64,000 bases of DNA, from NCBI GenBank assembly GCA_021292105.1, contig CM037871.1, forward strand, positions 14,828,460-14,892,459. Reading direction: 5' to 3'. The translations under genes were made by a program, and so were the position numbers. Positions 34,361-46,904 of this stretch are shown one piece after another. Each line of letters begins with the position of its first letter. Position 1 is the first letter of the stretch. Under the pieces are notes generated by a model that saw nothing but the letters and a program-made list of their open reading frames with translations, had not been told where the DNA came from and searched no databases. Source of the stretch: Anadara kagoshimensis (taxonomy: Eukaryota; Mollusca; Bivalvia; Arcoida; Arcidae).

Positions 34361-34560
34361 ACACAAACATACAAGTCCATGTTTAAATCACAGTTCCAAA
34401 TATCGAAGTAATAACTTTAAAAAGATTGGCAAATTCAGTTACACACGTGAACTTCAACCAATAAAAGTGAGTCCAAGTGCTCCGAAAAAGTAAGCAACCT
34501 CCATTCAGTTAGCTAAACCTGTCATCTTTGCAAACAAAATAAAAATGATCGGAACGGTGA
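34361..34560 (+). repeat. R200 repeat, forward copy
   Basis: AGTCCATGTTTAAATCACAG, ACACGTGAACTTCAACC, AAGTGCTCCGAAAAAGTAAG. Confidence 0.55.
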
Positions 34561-34719
34561 TTACAACACAACTGGATGGTTTTATATTAATTCAATGTGC
34601 GTCCAAAGTAGGCGTCAAAATGAGTTTATCTTTTCTAAGCGTACTTTCTTGGCATATATCTTTCTAATGTTGTCTCGTGTACAAATGCATTAGATAAGAT
34701 AGGTTACTTATCAGCTTTA

Positions 34720-34870
34720 TTTCAACTGAGGTGCTTACCCTTTCGAGGCAATCGGCCTCACTTTCGTTGTGGAAGTTCATGTTTTTAAAATAATTTTCAG
34801 TTTTTAATGGGTTTAATTGGCTTTTTAAATGTGCTTTTAGCATTGATTGAAATGTTTGTTGTTCATTGAA
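34720..34870 (-). repeat. R200 repeat, reverse copy
   Basis: AGGTGCTTACCCTTTCGAGG, CGGCCTCACTTTCGTTG, TGGAAGTTCATG. Confidence 0.55.
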
Positions 34871-35401
34871 TTTTACTCATTTTCATTGGGTGTTTTGAGC
34901 TTGAAATTGCTTTCTTCTATGAAAAAAGGGTTTAAGATGTCAATAACAATATCAATGTTGTGACCATTTGATGTGTATTTCTTAACCAGACACATTAACT
35001 TAAATTAGTCGAAAATATGTAGAACAGTTTTCCCCAAAAATCCGAATAAACCATTTCGAAAATCAATATGCAACATGCCGTGTCCGTGGTGAAAAGAAAT
35101 GCCTATCAGCTTTAGGATAATGAAATTAGTTTAGATATTGGGGGATTGGACTATCGATTTTTTAAAAAGATCGAACGCCACCCACTAACCCAAAAAGAAG
35201 GCTAAAACGTGTGTCAAGGTGATACAATATCTATAAGAAAGAACTTGCATGTACATCCTTCTAATATGGCAAAATGTAATAACTTTTAACTTTTAATGGA
35301 ATAAATGCACAATAAACTTGAAATCCTTTACGGCAACATAAACTTTGATTCAGAGTTACGACTGTCAAAATAACAACAAACACATGAATTACTTTTATTG
35401 T

Positions 35402-35513
35402 CCGGACATTACTTACTAGCTAACTAGCTTAAAATAAATAAATAAATAAACAGTGCCAGGACATTACTTACTAGCTAACTAGCTTAAAATAAATAAATAA
35501 ATAAACAGTGCCA
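35402..35513. repeat. ~55-bp tandem dimer
   Basis: GGACATTACTTACTAGCTAA, CTAGCTTAAAATAAATAAAT and AACAGTGCCA occur twice with no mismatch that I can see, implying a recent duplication. Confidence 0.9.
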
Positions 35514-38099
35514 GTTGGAAACGTATGACCTTAGACACTTTCTGTCTTTTTTATACTCATGTGTTTTGTTATTTCTTTTTATTATAATATATTTTTGTTA
35601 TTTCTTGTCTTCAATTCGAATGTTTTTTATATAAGTATTGCATCCAAATGAACAAAGAGTGAGGTGGAAAGGAATCTTCAGTTATATATATGATGTTCGT
35701 CAAATTCGTCAATCTAGTATCTTAACAAACAATGGAAGCCTTAACATGACTTAGTAAGACAAGCTGGTATAAAATAAAGTGTTCAATCAGTATCGAGAGT
35801 ATAACATTATTTACAGTTTTCAAATAATAAAAAAAAACTAAAATATATATAAAAAAAATATTTCGCCTTTTTGGATTGCGGTTGTGATTTAAACATGTAA
35901 TGGTATGCCTGTATTCGATTGGTGAATATATTATTGATAAACAAATAGTGTATGCTTGCCTTTTTGCATTGGGCGTTTTTAGTTTGAAATTGCTTTTTCT
36001 ATGGTAAAACATTTTGAGGTGTAAATTACAATATCAATGTTGTGACCATTTGATGTGCAATTTTTAACTTGTAAAATTATCTTAAATCGGTTGAACACAT
36101 GTAGAACGATTAATATTTATTAGCGAAGCCCAAAACAAACCATTTTTAAAATCGACGGGCAAATCACTGTATCCGTGGTGAGAACGTATACCTTTCAGCA
36201 TGTAGAGTATTGGAATTAATTTAGATATTGATAGATTTGATTATCGATAAAAAAGGTCGAAAATTGAGCCACCCACATATACAGGTTAGCTCAAAATTGT
36301 CACTGAAAACAGAAACCAAGAAATCATTAATATCCTATGCTGTGGTCCAAAAACTAAATAAATAAAAATGATGATTTGTCTGGTTTAAAAAGTTGCACAT
36401 TAAATTATTACAACATTGATATTGTCATTTTCTTTCTTTCATTCATTGGGTGTTTTAAGTTTCAAATAATTTTCCTCTATTTGAAACTGATTTAAGAAGA
36501 GGCTGTTAGAATCACTTTAGGTGACATGTGTAAAAATTATTCCGAAAATTCGAAATACTATTTCGAATATATGAATCTTTACACATGCCGCCTTATTTTA
36601 CGGGCCCCAAGGAAATGTCAGTTGCAATGTTTTGATCATGATATGTTTATTTTGTCAACCAGATTTAACCTAATAACCAACAAGGAAAAGTGGAATGCGT
36701 GTTAAGGTGATACAAATATCAAGAGTAAGATATTGCAGCCTTCATTTTTTGGGGAAAATATAATACCTTTTCAATGGAGTAAATACAAAATCCACATGTC
36801 GCCTTTAGTTACGGGCTCCGACAAATGGCAGTTGCAATGCTTTGATCATATGTTTATGTGTGTCAACCAGAAATATCATCTAAAGTCAGTCGGGCAATTG
36901 TAGGAGAATTCATGTTTATTTCCAACAAAAAAAAACCCCAAACTATTGCCAAAATCAATTGACAGCTTACTGTGAAGATGGTGAGAACACATGCCTGTCC
37001 GCATGCTAGATATTGAAATTAGTTTCGATATTTTATGAAATGGACTATCTATTAAACAGGGTCAGAAATCAATCCAACTAATAATCAAAAAAGAAGAGTT
37101 AATTGCGTGTCAAGGTGATACAAATTTCAAGAGGAAGATATTGCACAATTCATTTTTAGGAAAAATACAAAGCTATTAATTTTAAATAGTTTAAGTACAA
37201 AATGTACTGAAAATTAATGGCAGTTTATTTAACAATTGGCTCAGAATTTTGATTGACAGCTGAAAACTATCGTTAAAAACCCGCGGTTTGGAAAACTAGT
37301 ACGGCTTTAAATATTAGATACATATTTTCCCATTTTCTCTTACTTCTCTCTTTTATAAACATTTAATTTTTTTATTTATTAAGATTGTATTTTTATTTCT
37401 TGCCTTCACATTTTGTTTGATACCATTGTTATCTTAAAGGAACCCAGGGAATGGTAAAAACACGTCTGTAATTGTGCTTATCACAGCTACATTTTTTAAA
37501 ATTTCAATATTTTTTTTTTCTAATGAAAAATGAAAGTGTTAAGAAAACCCGTATGTCTAGCTGACATTAAAGAAACTGTTTACTTAATATAAGTGGTTTA
37601 TAATAATTTGCATTTTTGAATTTTATTTTTACTTCGCTGTGGGATTGGGGCCGCTTTATAAGTCTTTAACTGATGAACAGAATATTTGTAAACAAGTCGT
37701 GTTTACTTGTTTTCTTCATTGAGTGTTTTTAACTTAAAACTGCGTTCTTCAAATGCAAGTCATTTTGAAAAGGAAATAGTAATTGCAATGTTTCAATCAT
37801 GTGTTGTGTATTTCTTATCCAAAGACAAAGTCGTTCAAACATATGAAGGACAGTTAATGTTTATTTCCAACAAAAACAAATGATTGTCTAAATCGATGGA
37901 CGACTAGCCGTGCCCGTGGTGAGAGCGAATATCTATCAGCATGTTAGATATTGAAATTAGGTACAATATCGATAGATTGGATTATAGATTTCAAAGAACA
38001 AGGTCGAAAATCAAGCCACCTACTAACCCAAAAAGAAGAATGAAACGTGTGTCAAGGTGATACAATATTCATAAGGATGAAATTTGAACCTTTCAAGCA

Positions 38100-38345
38100 G
38101 AGTGACAGAAATATACTATTGTCTAAATTTGCTGCTATTTAAATTTTTAATTTCCTTAAATCCTAAGGTATACGACCTAATACTCCTTTAGCTTAATTTG
38201 GTAAAAAATATTGTGGTGCTTTGGGCAACATTTTAACCTCTCAAAAAAAAATGTTGGTTTCTCAATTTTGGTTCAAGCACTACTGATGAGAAATCGTTTT
38301 CCGAAACGACCATCTAGTGCTGTAAATTAAAACTGGTGTAATATG
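38100..38345 (+). repeat. Hammerhead-bearing repeat, isolated unit
   Basis: GACAGAAATATACTATTGTC and CTAAATTTGCTGCTA through the ribozyme motif (38277-38320) to AAAACTGGTGTAATATG match the unit at 57040-57280 with many substitutions. It lies at the end of the 0.95 kb module array. Confidence 0.65.
38277..38320 (+). ncRNA. Type I hammerhead ribozyme motif, decayed copy
   Basis: Stem I GCACTA/TAGTGC pairs fully. CTGATGA at 38283-38289 and GAAA at 38303-38306 are intact. Stem II (GAAATCGTTTTCC) is weakened, and the stem III closing pair is lost because the cleavage triplet reads ATC instead of GTC. Probably inactive or slow. Confidence 0.6.
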
Positions 38346-38512
38346 TGATAAAATATTATTTTTAGAAAATTTTAATGAAATAAATACAAAACATATACTA
38401 AAAACATTCAAAAGTAGTACATGCCAGTATTTAAAAAAAGGAAGTTGGCTCAGAATAGCGATTGGCACCATAAAACATTTATATTTTTCATTATGTTAGA
38501 AGCATAAATAAA

Positions 38513-38584
38513 TAAATAAATTAATTAATTAATTAATTAATTAATTAATTAATTAATTAATTAATTAATTAATTAATTAATTAA
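38513..38584. repeat. (AATT)n microsatellite
   Basis: About 17 repeats of TTAA/TAAT, self-complementary throughout. Confidence 0.95.
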
Positions 38585-39410
38585 AATTAATAAAAATAAA
38601 TGAAAAACAACAGTACATGTGTCATGTATCAAAATAATGTCACATAATAGAAAAAACTCGGATTAAGACATTTGAACCCTTTTGCTTTTCTTTTTATGTT
38701 GTATTATCATTTATTTTTATATATATATATATATATTTCTTGCATTCAAATGCTTTTATAAAATATGATACCAAAGCTCATCAATACGAGCACAATATCA
38801 ATGCACACGCATAACAGAAGTCACCTCACCATTCGGATTAATAGGGATACTTCTGTTTTATACGTATATTGGGCTTGTCACAATCACATTTTTTTTCCAT
38901 TTTATTCGATGTTATCGCACAACAACACCAGGGAATGATGGAAATACTTCTATTATTATTGTGTCCGTCACTATCACAAATCTTTTTTTTTTTTTTTTTT
39001 TTTATTCCACATCATTCTTTGCAACAAAATATAGAGACTTAAGTAAACAAGTAAGAAGTTAGCCTGTTTAGTGTCAAATTGGATATTTAATCAATATCTG
39101 TCGACTTAAGGGGTCTTAATATCTTATTCAGATACACAATTTATATTATAATGATCAACATGGGACTTTGAGACCTTTGTAAATAAACAAAATATCAGTA
39201 AACATAAGACTAGTACTAAGACAAACAAAAACAAACCAGAAATCATTATTAATATAAACAGATGGGGTAAACATGTGCGCAAGACATGTGATCGCATTGT
39301 CCAAAGTCAAACCAATTCAAAGTATAGTGTGCCAAGTTTGACCTGGTCGTTTGACCTTAATTCTGTACATTTAAACAGATACACCCCTTGTGTAAATTAT
39401 AAGATATCAA

Positions 39411-39545
39411 AAAAACATACTAATCCATGTCTGAATCACAATCCAGAAGCAAAGAAAAAACTTTGGAACTGACAAGTTAGGTTAGACACGTGAACTTCCA
39501 CCAGGGAAGTCAGGACGGGGGTTTCAAAAGGGTAATAGATATATA
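39411..39545 (+). repeat. R200 repeat, forward copy
   Basis: ACTAATCCATGTCTGAATCA, CACGTGAACTTCCACCAGGG, CAAAAGGGTAA. Confidence 0.6.
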
Positions 39546-39894
39546 ACCAGAGATTATTAAATATATTAACTCTGGTTATCGGGTGTTTATGGTAATGAAA
39601 CACGGTGCTTTACCTAAATCACAAATTTATTAAACAAACTTTACATTAATATTGAATTCATATTAAAGGTCAAGCGGCCGGGTCAAACTTGACGCACTAT
39701 ACCACACGTTTTGATGGGGCTAATGTCGAATTAAACACTAAGATGATCTGAACCAATCGTTAGCTATACCTAGATTACAGAATTCTGACACCTTTTCGAG
39801 AGCTTCTAGCGTTTCTGCAACACTGCTATTCGGCTCCTTTGGTTATCCTTTATGGTTTCTTTATCAGTCATTAGCTTCATAATTGTTAATTTAT

Positions 39895-40120
39895 GTCTTG
39901 GTTGCCCTGGATGTATTTGACGTCCGATAGTTCAATGTTCCTTTCAGTCAATTTTGATTACATATGTGGGGGTGTTACTAGCTAAACAGGGGGTACTTAC
40001 CCTTCCGTAACACCCGGCCTCACTTCTCTGATGGAAGTTCACATGTTTAACCTATTTTCTCAGTTTCATAGTTTTTTCTTTGCTTCTGGATTGTTATTTG
40101 AACATGAATTAATGTGTTCG
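39895..40120 (-). repeat. R200 repeat, reverse copy
   Basis: GTTGCCCTGGATGTATTTGA and CGTCCGATAGTTCAATG upstream, then GGTACTTACCCTTCCGTAAC, ACCCGGCCTCACTTC and ATTTGAACATG. One of the longest copies. Confidence 0.65.
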
Positions 40121-40371
40121 TTTTACTATTAAAGTCTTGTTCATTTTTGTATTGAGTTTTGTATCCCCTTACGGTTTCCAAGTTCAGATAGTAAGCGAAT
40201 TTATTTAAGGAATAGAATTTTGTTATCCATTCAAGTAAAAAGTAGTGACTATGACCTTCATGAATAATATAACTTCAACATGCATTCAATTTGGACTTGT
40301 CAATGTTATTCATACTCGAGTGGATAACGCAAAAAAGAAGAAAATTTAAGTTTCAAAAAAAAAATTAATTC

Positions 40372-40530
40372 AAAATACTTGAAAAAATTACCTGAATTTA
40401 TTTTAAACACTTGAAAAAATTACCTGAATTTATTTTAAACACTTGAACTTTCACCAGGGAAGTGGGACCGGATGTTCCGGAATGGTAAGCACCTTCTGTT
40501 TAGCTAGCTGCACCCACCACAATGTATAAT
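40372..40530 (+). repeat. 36-bp tandem duplication followed by an R200 core
   Basis: ACTTGAAAAAATTACCTGAA + TTTATTTTAAAC occurs twice (40377-40442), then CACTTGAACTTTCACCAGGG and ATGTTCCGGAATGGTAAGC. Confidence 0.7.
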
Positions 40531-41299
40531 CAAAGTTGAGATTAAATGAATACAGAAGAAATATACAATGTCGTGTATATTAAGTTGTTACGTATGTATC
40601 TATCTTTATGTTGAAAATGAAGGTTTAACGTTAAACTAAATGATATAGAACTAGGTAACGACCGGCGTAATCGAGAATAGTTAAGAAGTCTTATTAGGAT
40701 CCATAAAGAGATATGGACTGATGTATCCGATGACGATTTAAAAGGCACAAATTATGACGGTTAAGAACCAGATACTGACCGGCGTAATCGATGACGATTT
40801 AGACAGCTGTTATACGTACATATAGGATAATATGGTGATACCAGGGATTTGGACACTGATAATATAATATATAGGACAAGATAAAGATCACGTGTATAAC
40901 ATTCATTAGACAATGAGGTCAAATAAACAAACACTGTTATATTGTATTGCAAACAGCGCATATGTATGCGTTGCTGACTGCGGGAAAATAACAATTTCGT
41001 ATTGTCGGAAGACGAATTCCTTTTACCACCGAAGAATCACAATTGTCCAAAGTATTATAAAACGTTGAATAGGGTTTGGGAATCGCAAGCCATTTCGATG
41101 TGCTAAAATTGCACTTATTGATTTTTTTCTGTTGAATTATTGACTTTGGTGAAATAGTAAAGTTTACATAGCGAAACAATCGAATGCAGATAATGAATTT
41201 ATGGTATTAAAAGAATTATGACATAGAACATGGGTAAATCCAATAAGTAAATGAAGAATTTCGCTACAAGATTCTATAATTGGCGATGTTTCTATTAAA

Positions 41300-41660
41300 T
41301 ACAAACATTCCACATAAAACATCAAATCATAATCCCAAATGTAAAGCAGTAACTTTGGAAGATGGCGATTAAGTTAAATACATGAAATTTAACCCTCCAC
41401 AAAAGGAGTGAGGCCGGATGTTTCGTAAGCGTACCTCATATCTAACTAGCTACTAACTGATGAATAAAAAACAAACACACTAATCCATGTTCAAACGACA
41501 ACCTCAGAACAAAGTAAAAACTTTGAAACTGACTAATTCGGTTAGTGAACTTCAACCATTGAATTGAAGCCTGTTGCTCTGGAAAGGTAAGCACCCCCTG
41601 TTTAGCTAGCTACATCCGTCATGTTGGTAATCCAATTTGAGAGTGAAAGGAACATGGAAC
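41300..41660 (+). repeat. Two R200 copies in direct orientation
   Basis: Cores at about 41390-41450 (GAGGCCGGATGTTTCG) and 41550-41620 (CTGTTGCTCTGGAAAGGTAA), each preceded by CATGTTCAAA- or CATCAAATC-type lead text and followed by AGCTAGCTAC. The second continues to GAAAGGAACATGGAACTAAT. Confidence 0.6.
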
Positions 41661-41959
41661 TAATTGACTTTATATATATATATATATCTATGGCAATCCT
41701 GGACATATAAAATAAAAGGGTTAGAACAGGTCCAAGAAATAGCCTTAACAGAACGTCTAACAAACATATCGTTCAAAACCTCCATTGTCTCCAGTTTGAA
41801 TGGATACACTTACCTTGTCAGTCGTAATAAAAGCTTCAATATGGCATTATTTTCTCTTCGCAAATACTTAAATGGCAACGTGTTAATTCGAATTGTTAAC
41901 TACAATTTACCAACGCTGCATTAAAATTCGTTTCGGATCTGTCAATTGATTGTTGTTAT

Positions 41960-42062
41960 GAAATTCAATCTGGCAGCGTGTTTAACCTCACTTGTCAGTT
42001 TCAAAGCTTTTACTTTTTTTTCTGGAATGTGATTCGGACATGGATCAGTATGCTTTGTTTTT
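41960..42062 (-). repeat. R200 fragment, reverse
   Basis: TTAACCTCACTTGTCAGTTT, AAGCTTTTACTTTTTTT, GTGATTCGGACATGG: only the distal half of the element is present. Confidence 0.4.
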
Positions 42063-42194
42063 GATTTATACGGAACATATTGTGCCTGTTCCGTCATTAC
42101 AGCATATATTATTATGTGCATGCAACATCTTTGAGTCTGAGAAACTCTTCAGGTAATTTACATATGAATATATCATTACAACAAGGCAGCAGGT

Positions 42195-42245
42195 CAGAGA
42201 TTTCGAAACGGCCGTCTGGTGCTGTAAAAGTAACACTTGTATATA
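42195..42245 (+). repeat. 3' half of the hammerhead-bearing repeat
   Basis: TTTCGAAACGGCCGTCTGG followed by TGCTGTAAAAGTAACACTTG aligns with the right half of the ribozyme and its downstream flank. The 5' catalytic strand CTGATGA is not recognisable, so it cannot cleave alone. Confidence 0.5.
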
Positions 42246-42888
42246 ATGAACAACTTGCTTATTGCGAAAAATGTGATAACAGAACAAATAAGGACGAGTT
42301 GATTATAAAACTTTTTCGACCAAAGACAGAAGCCACATCAACTTATTTATACCTGAACTTTTTTGCTGGTGGTTGGTAAGCATGCGCATTTGAATCTTTG
42401 AAAAAAGCTGAAAATAAGGGTCTCTTGTAAGTCTCGTTGAAGATCCTTCATTTCGTACTCGGTAAAAATTGTTCGTTGTATTTCACGTTAGAGAATAAAC
42501 GTTCCCGACGGAACAAAATTGTCAGAACAAAACCTGTAGTACTCATAAGTTAAAACGCAATATAATAATATGCAAATAATTATTTTATTCATATAAACAT
42601 TATACAATTGCATGGTTTGAATGAAGAAATATAAAATACAAGCTTCATATGACAGCGTAGCTATAGGTCGCTCACAATCTCATGGCAAAGTGTTTATTGA
42701 CACAGACGAATCTAAACCACCCAAAAAGGACTGTGTTCAGATAAAATCACGCCTTTTCGCGCGTTTTTTGCCACTGTAAAATCCGTCATATAAAAACAGC
42801 CTGGTTATATACATTGCCATCAGATCGTGAATGACCTACATGCATTTCATATATAATTATAACATTAACAATAATAACATGATCTAGT

Positions 42889-43141
42889 ATAGGTAAACAA
42901 CTTTGACCTGTCCGCTTGACCTTTCATTTAAATATTTATCACGGACCAAGTACATCTGTGTATAAGGGACACAGTTGTTTATTTTGTATTCGTCGTGAGA
43001 TATACTCATCTCATAGAGTACACCTGTGCATTGGGTATGTATTAACTTGGATCTTAACACTACCCATATATTGGATGGATCCTCCTACATGAATATTCCT
43101 AATAAAAGGTCAAGCGGACAGGTCAGTGTTGTTTGCCTATA
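42889..43141. mobile_element. ~253-bp MITE with 36-bp ends carrying TGACCT direct repeats
   Basis: The left end ATAGGTAAACAACTTTGACC + TGTCCGCTTGACCTTT is matched in inverse at the right end with three mismatches. TA lies at both edges. Each end holds two TGACCT hexamers 7 bp apart. A diverged copy follows at 43203-43415 and an end fragment occurs at 39666-39695. Confidence 0.8.
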
Positions 43142-43202
43142 ATATTTTTCTTTTTATATATATTCTAAGTAAGTGCATAGTTTCATTTTACACAAAAAAA
43201 TC

Positions 43203-43415
43203 AGGCGTAACACATAACTTTGACCTCTACGATTGACCTTTAACTCTATTCATTGTGGATGAGTGTATTTATATGTTTAGGAATCACGTGGGTTTATTTT
43301 GTCTACATAATGCGAAGACTAACCATGTATCTTAAATACAAATTATTAACAATGAATCCTACTACTACCCATTTATTGGAAGGTCAAGCCGACAGATCAA
43401 TGTTGTTTGTCTGTA
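43203..43415. mobile_element. Diverged second copy of the TGACCT MITE
   Basis: AACTTTGACCTCTACGATTG at the left, AAGGTCAAGCCGACAGATC then AATGTTGTTTGTCTG at the right. Adjacent to, and in the same orientation as, the better copy. From 43.4 to 44.8 kb I see no supported feature. Confidence 0.6.
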
Positions 43416-44826
43416 CGCACATATTATAGGATGCAACGACTATAATATAATAATGCAAAATACTAACTGAGCAAGATAACAACAATTATTCCAAAACAAT
43501 TTACAATGCTTAGATTTATAAATATATAAACATCCAGTATTCGTACAATATTTGACACTACATTTTGATACTAAATAAGGCTATATCAAATCTAACTGTA
43601 CAAAAGGTGGCTATGAATCGTGTTTTTTTTTCAGAAGTGTTTTTTCCATTTGCAGTCGATGTCATACACATTTTGTCTTGTTTCGAAAATAAACTCAAGA
43701 AAAAATGTGTCATTTGGAAAATGCTCATTGCAACATGCATATGATTTATTTTACCTAGCTAGATCAATGGTCAAGATTAATTGCCATTTTCGGAGTCGAA
43801 AATGTAAAATAAAATCACATAAAACATGATAATGACTAGTCAATGATTTGTTGTACAAAAACACCCAAACGTTTTAAAAAGGACTTTTATCCACGTACTA
43901 TTTAAAACGCGTTTAGACATACCCATGTACATGCGGCTTTTTTGTCTTTGAAAAGGGTCAACGAAACTACATGCCTTTGAGTTTTTGTTATGCCATGTTA
44001 AGCAATATTTGTCATGAAGATAAAATTAATTAAACTCTTTTCAAGTTAATATTACTCCAAATCTGGTTGCACTTCTTAGTATCGGAAATATGTTAAGCAA
44101 GACAAATGTCCTTCTAAGAAGAACAACGCTTTGGAGAGCACTATTCATTATAGCACATATCCCAGATTTTTTTCAATATGACTTGCTGTATCAAATGTGA
44201 CACAGGTGTAATACCTTGCTGGTGAGTATTTCAATGAATCAGGTTCCTTTTAGATTGCTCTTCTCAGATTCGAAAAAATATGTTTTTAAAATACATTGTA
44301 TAAAGGGAATCTTTATTTGTGTATCTATCGAAACATCGAAAGAGACTTGCAGAGAAATTCTCAATATGACCTGCACATCTTTATTTTTTTTGAAATACAC
44401 TGCTAGTCTCCAAAACTTTGTTACAACTGCATTGTTCTTTTCAAAGTCGAAAAATGAAACGAAAACGAAACTAAGCAATGGTTTTCTGAGAAGAACAACC
44501 TTTCGGAAAGAACATATATATATATATTCTAGTAATTGGGATGTTTCGATCTCTTTCATGCACAAAAAATAGAAAAAATAGTCATTTGGGACGAAATGAA
44601 TTGGCAAGTTTGACAGAGAGCTTACTTATATGATAAAAAAAACATGCCACAAAAGTCATTATTGGGATCGAAAAGATAACATTAAAATTACTTTTACTTC
44701 ATTACTTCCGTTACCCAGACTCACTTCCGGTATCGGTCAGAATATCAAATGATGCCTTTACGTTAATCATATATTTTCTGGTTTTTTTCTCTGTGTGTTA
44801 AAATGGTGTTGAAAGTGAAGTAAAGG

Positions 44827-45050
44827 GTGATGGTGTTTTACGCCTCGGTCAACAGGTACGCGTATATGGAGACGGTAATTTTAAAGATGGTTGAGGAAAC
44901 CGGAAAGACTGTTGAAAACCACCCACCTTAGGCGAGAGAACTGCCAATAATTTTCCCACACCAGGACCTGTCCCGAATAGGATGCGAACCTAGACGGTAA
45001 GAGGCACTTAGAGCGCACGCTTTATACCTCGCCATATAGCCCCCACCCCT
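44827..45050 (-). repeat. SINE-2, tRNA-derived, reverse orientation
   Basis: Read on the minus strand: a tRNA-like head GGGGGCTATATGGCGAGG with B box GGTTCGCATCC, then TTATTGGCAGTTCTC, and a tail GAGGCGTAAAACACCATCAC. The tail resembles the GACGTTAAACACCA tail of SINE-1, which hints at a shared LINE partner. Confidence 0.6.
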
Positions 45051-45485
45051 TCCCCACCCACTGATTGCGTAGAAAAACTGTTCGAACTCTTGTTTGTAAT
45101 AGACAGACATCTTCTGATTGAAACGTTTTTACATGTTTAGAAACATTAAAAAATCATTTTATATGTTGTTATTGAAAAAAATATTGACACACTTCTAGGT
45201 GCCTAATAGAATAATACGGAATAAGTTTGGCAACAACAGAAGAATAGAAAAACTATTCTTGCCATGATCGTCTGTGATCTCGTGTGCTTCTTGATTGAAA
45301 TACCAACGGCTACGTCAATATGTGTTAAAAGTCACTGACATACATTGTGATAATTTTACTAAAATGTTATCTTAAGGTTGTGTCTAAATTAATTATAATT
45401 TAAGCATTATTGTATGGGGTACATAAACAACTGTATCGTCACGCAAAATACAACTTGTTTTATTAATATAGACCAAGAATTTTAT

Positions 45486-45711
45486 AGTACATACCTGTCA
45501 AAAGTTTAACACGGTGTTAATGAATTGAGAACGAATCGACAGTTCATCTCGACGCGGTTAGTTTTTTTTTTTTTTTTTTTTGGGGGGGGGGGGTTGCTGT
45601 CTATCTCTCGGCACCTCTTCGATCACTAGCTGTCAATATATCTACCACTCGACATCCGGCCATAGACTTCATTCTGTTAGCTCAGTCTTAAACTTATGAC
45701 AGGTCCGTACT
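45486..45711. mobile_element. MITE-A copy 15
   Basis: Left end AGTACATACCTGTCAAAAG; right end CTTATGACAGGTCCGTACT. An internal T run followed by a G run lies at 45562-45594. Confidence 0.75.
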
Positions 45712-46112
45712 CTATGTTACTTGGTATCACAGATAGTGTTTAAAAACCCAAGGTTGAATAAACTTAAAATTAAAATTTTTGACAATCGCTTTTTTATATA
45801 ACTACTATAAATGCAACTGCATTTATTTAATTTGTCACACATATTTTCTTAAAAAAGATCAATGAGATATTTAACAAATTAAAAACAAACTTTAAAAGAT
45901 ATTTTTGAGTTTGTTTTCACAACAGAAAAGAAGGGAATTCCCATTCGTAGGTTCGTATCTAAAACACGAATCACAAATACTTTTTTCACAAAAATGTAGA
46001 CCTCAGAACAAGTTAATTCTTTTTCCGCCTTTTTATAAAAATTATACAATTAAAATAAATATTTATCGGGTATTTGTATAGACAACGCCGAACATGAAAA
46101 CTGAATGTATAA

Positions 46113-46326
46113 AGCACCGACCTGTCAAAAGTTTAACATAAAAATAACGAATTAGTACCGAACGGGCAGCTTATATATCTGCCCCTCGTTAGCTACATCT
46201 CGGCAGCTGCTATCTGTCTCTCGGCTGCATTTCGACTGCCAGCTTCCCACATTTCGGACACTAAGAGACCGATGATTGAATCCTTTTCGTTTGCTCAGTG
46301 TTAAACTTTCGGCAGGCCTGTGCTGT
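46113..46326. mobile_element. MITE-A copy 16
   Basis: Left end CACCGACCTGTCAAAAGTTT; right end GTTAAACTTTCGGCAGGCC then TGTGCTGTA. Confidence 0.75.
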
Positions 46327-46904
46327 ACATATCACGGCTTGTTACTCAAATATTTAGAGTCAAAATATTTTGATTTCGACCAGTCTAATTAAATACTACG
46401 ACTATTTACGGTATATACCAATATTTATTTAATAAAACTACTTCTCAGTTAAATATATTTTTAAAGAATAGGTTACCTTTATATCTATTTACCTATATTT
46501 GCTTATTAAAGAAAAATCTTACAATTATATGATACATATGAACATTAAACTTTAACGTGGGTGCCGTTCTCATAATTCTATATTAATCGAATTGAATTGG
46601 AAAAAAATATCAATCAGTACGCGTTTATATAAATGTGTTGCGATAAAACCTTTGTAAGATTTCTTCCCAAAGTTCGGTAGTTTTCTATGGGCGCTCTTGT
46701 TTCCTCAAAGATTGGCCACTTTGATATAACCGAAAGAATCCCGACTGGCCGTGAAACCCCGTTACTTCATTCTATCCCTGTACTCATAATTTAATATTAA
46801 TTGAACTGAATTGTTCAAGTATCATTACTACACGGTATTAATTTTGTTACGAAGCGAAATGCTTAAGACAAAATTTTTCACATGTACATATGCTGAGATT
46901 TTTT

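Larger units (their letters stand above)
34060..38075. repeat. Array of degenerate ~0.95 kb modules
   Basis: The phrase CAAGGTGATACAATATC (with variants) recurs near 34247, 35217, 36707, 37117 and 38055. It is preceded each time by ACTAACCCAAAAAGAAG-like text and, further up, by CCGTGTCCGTGGTGAGAAC and TATCAGCATGTTAGATATTG. Intervals are about 970, 1490, 410 and 940 bp, so some units are cut or enlarged. No open frame persists in any module. Confidence 0.65.

Noticed and set aside
42080-42379. A 99-codon plus-strand frame
   Set aside because: It runs through the half-ribozyme repeat; no protein-like conservation can be argued.
44216-44607. Overlapping 118- and 122-codon frames on opposite strands
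   Set aside because: No domain, biased to Phe/Lys/Ser as AT-rich DNA gives, includes an (AT)n tract, and shares repeat text (AGAAGAACAAC) with 44116.
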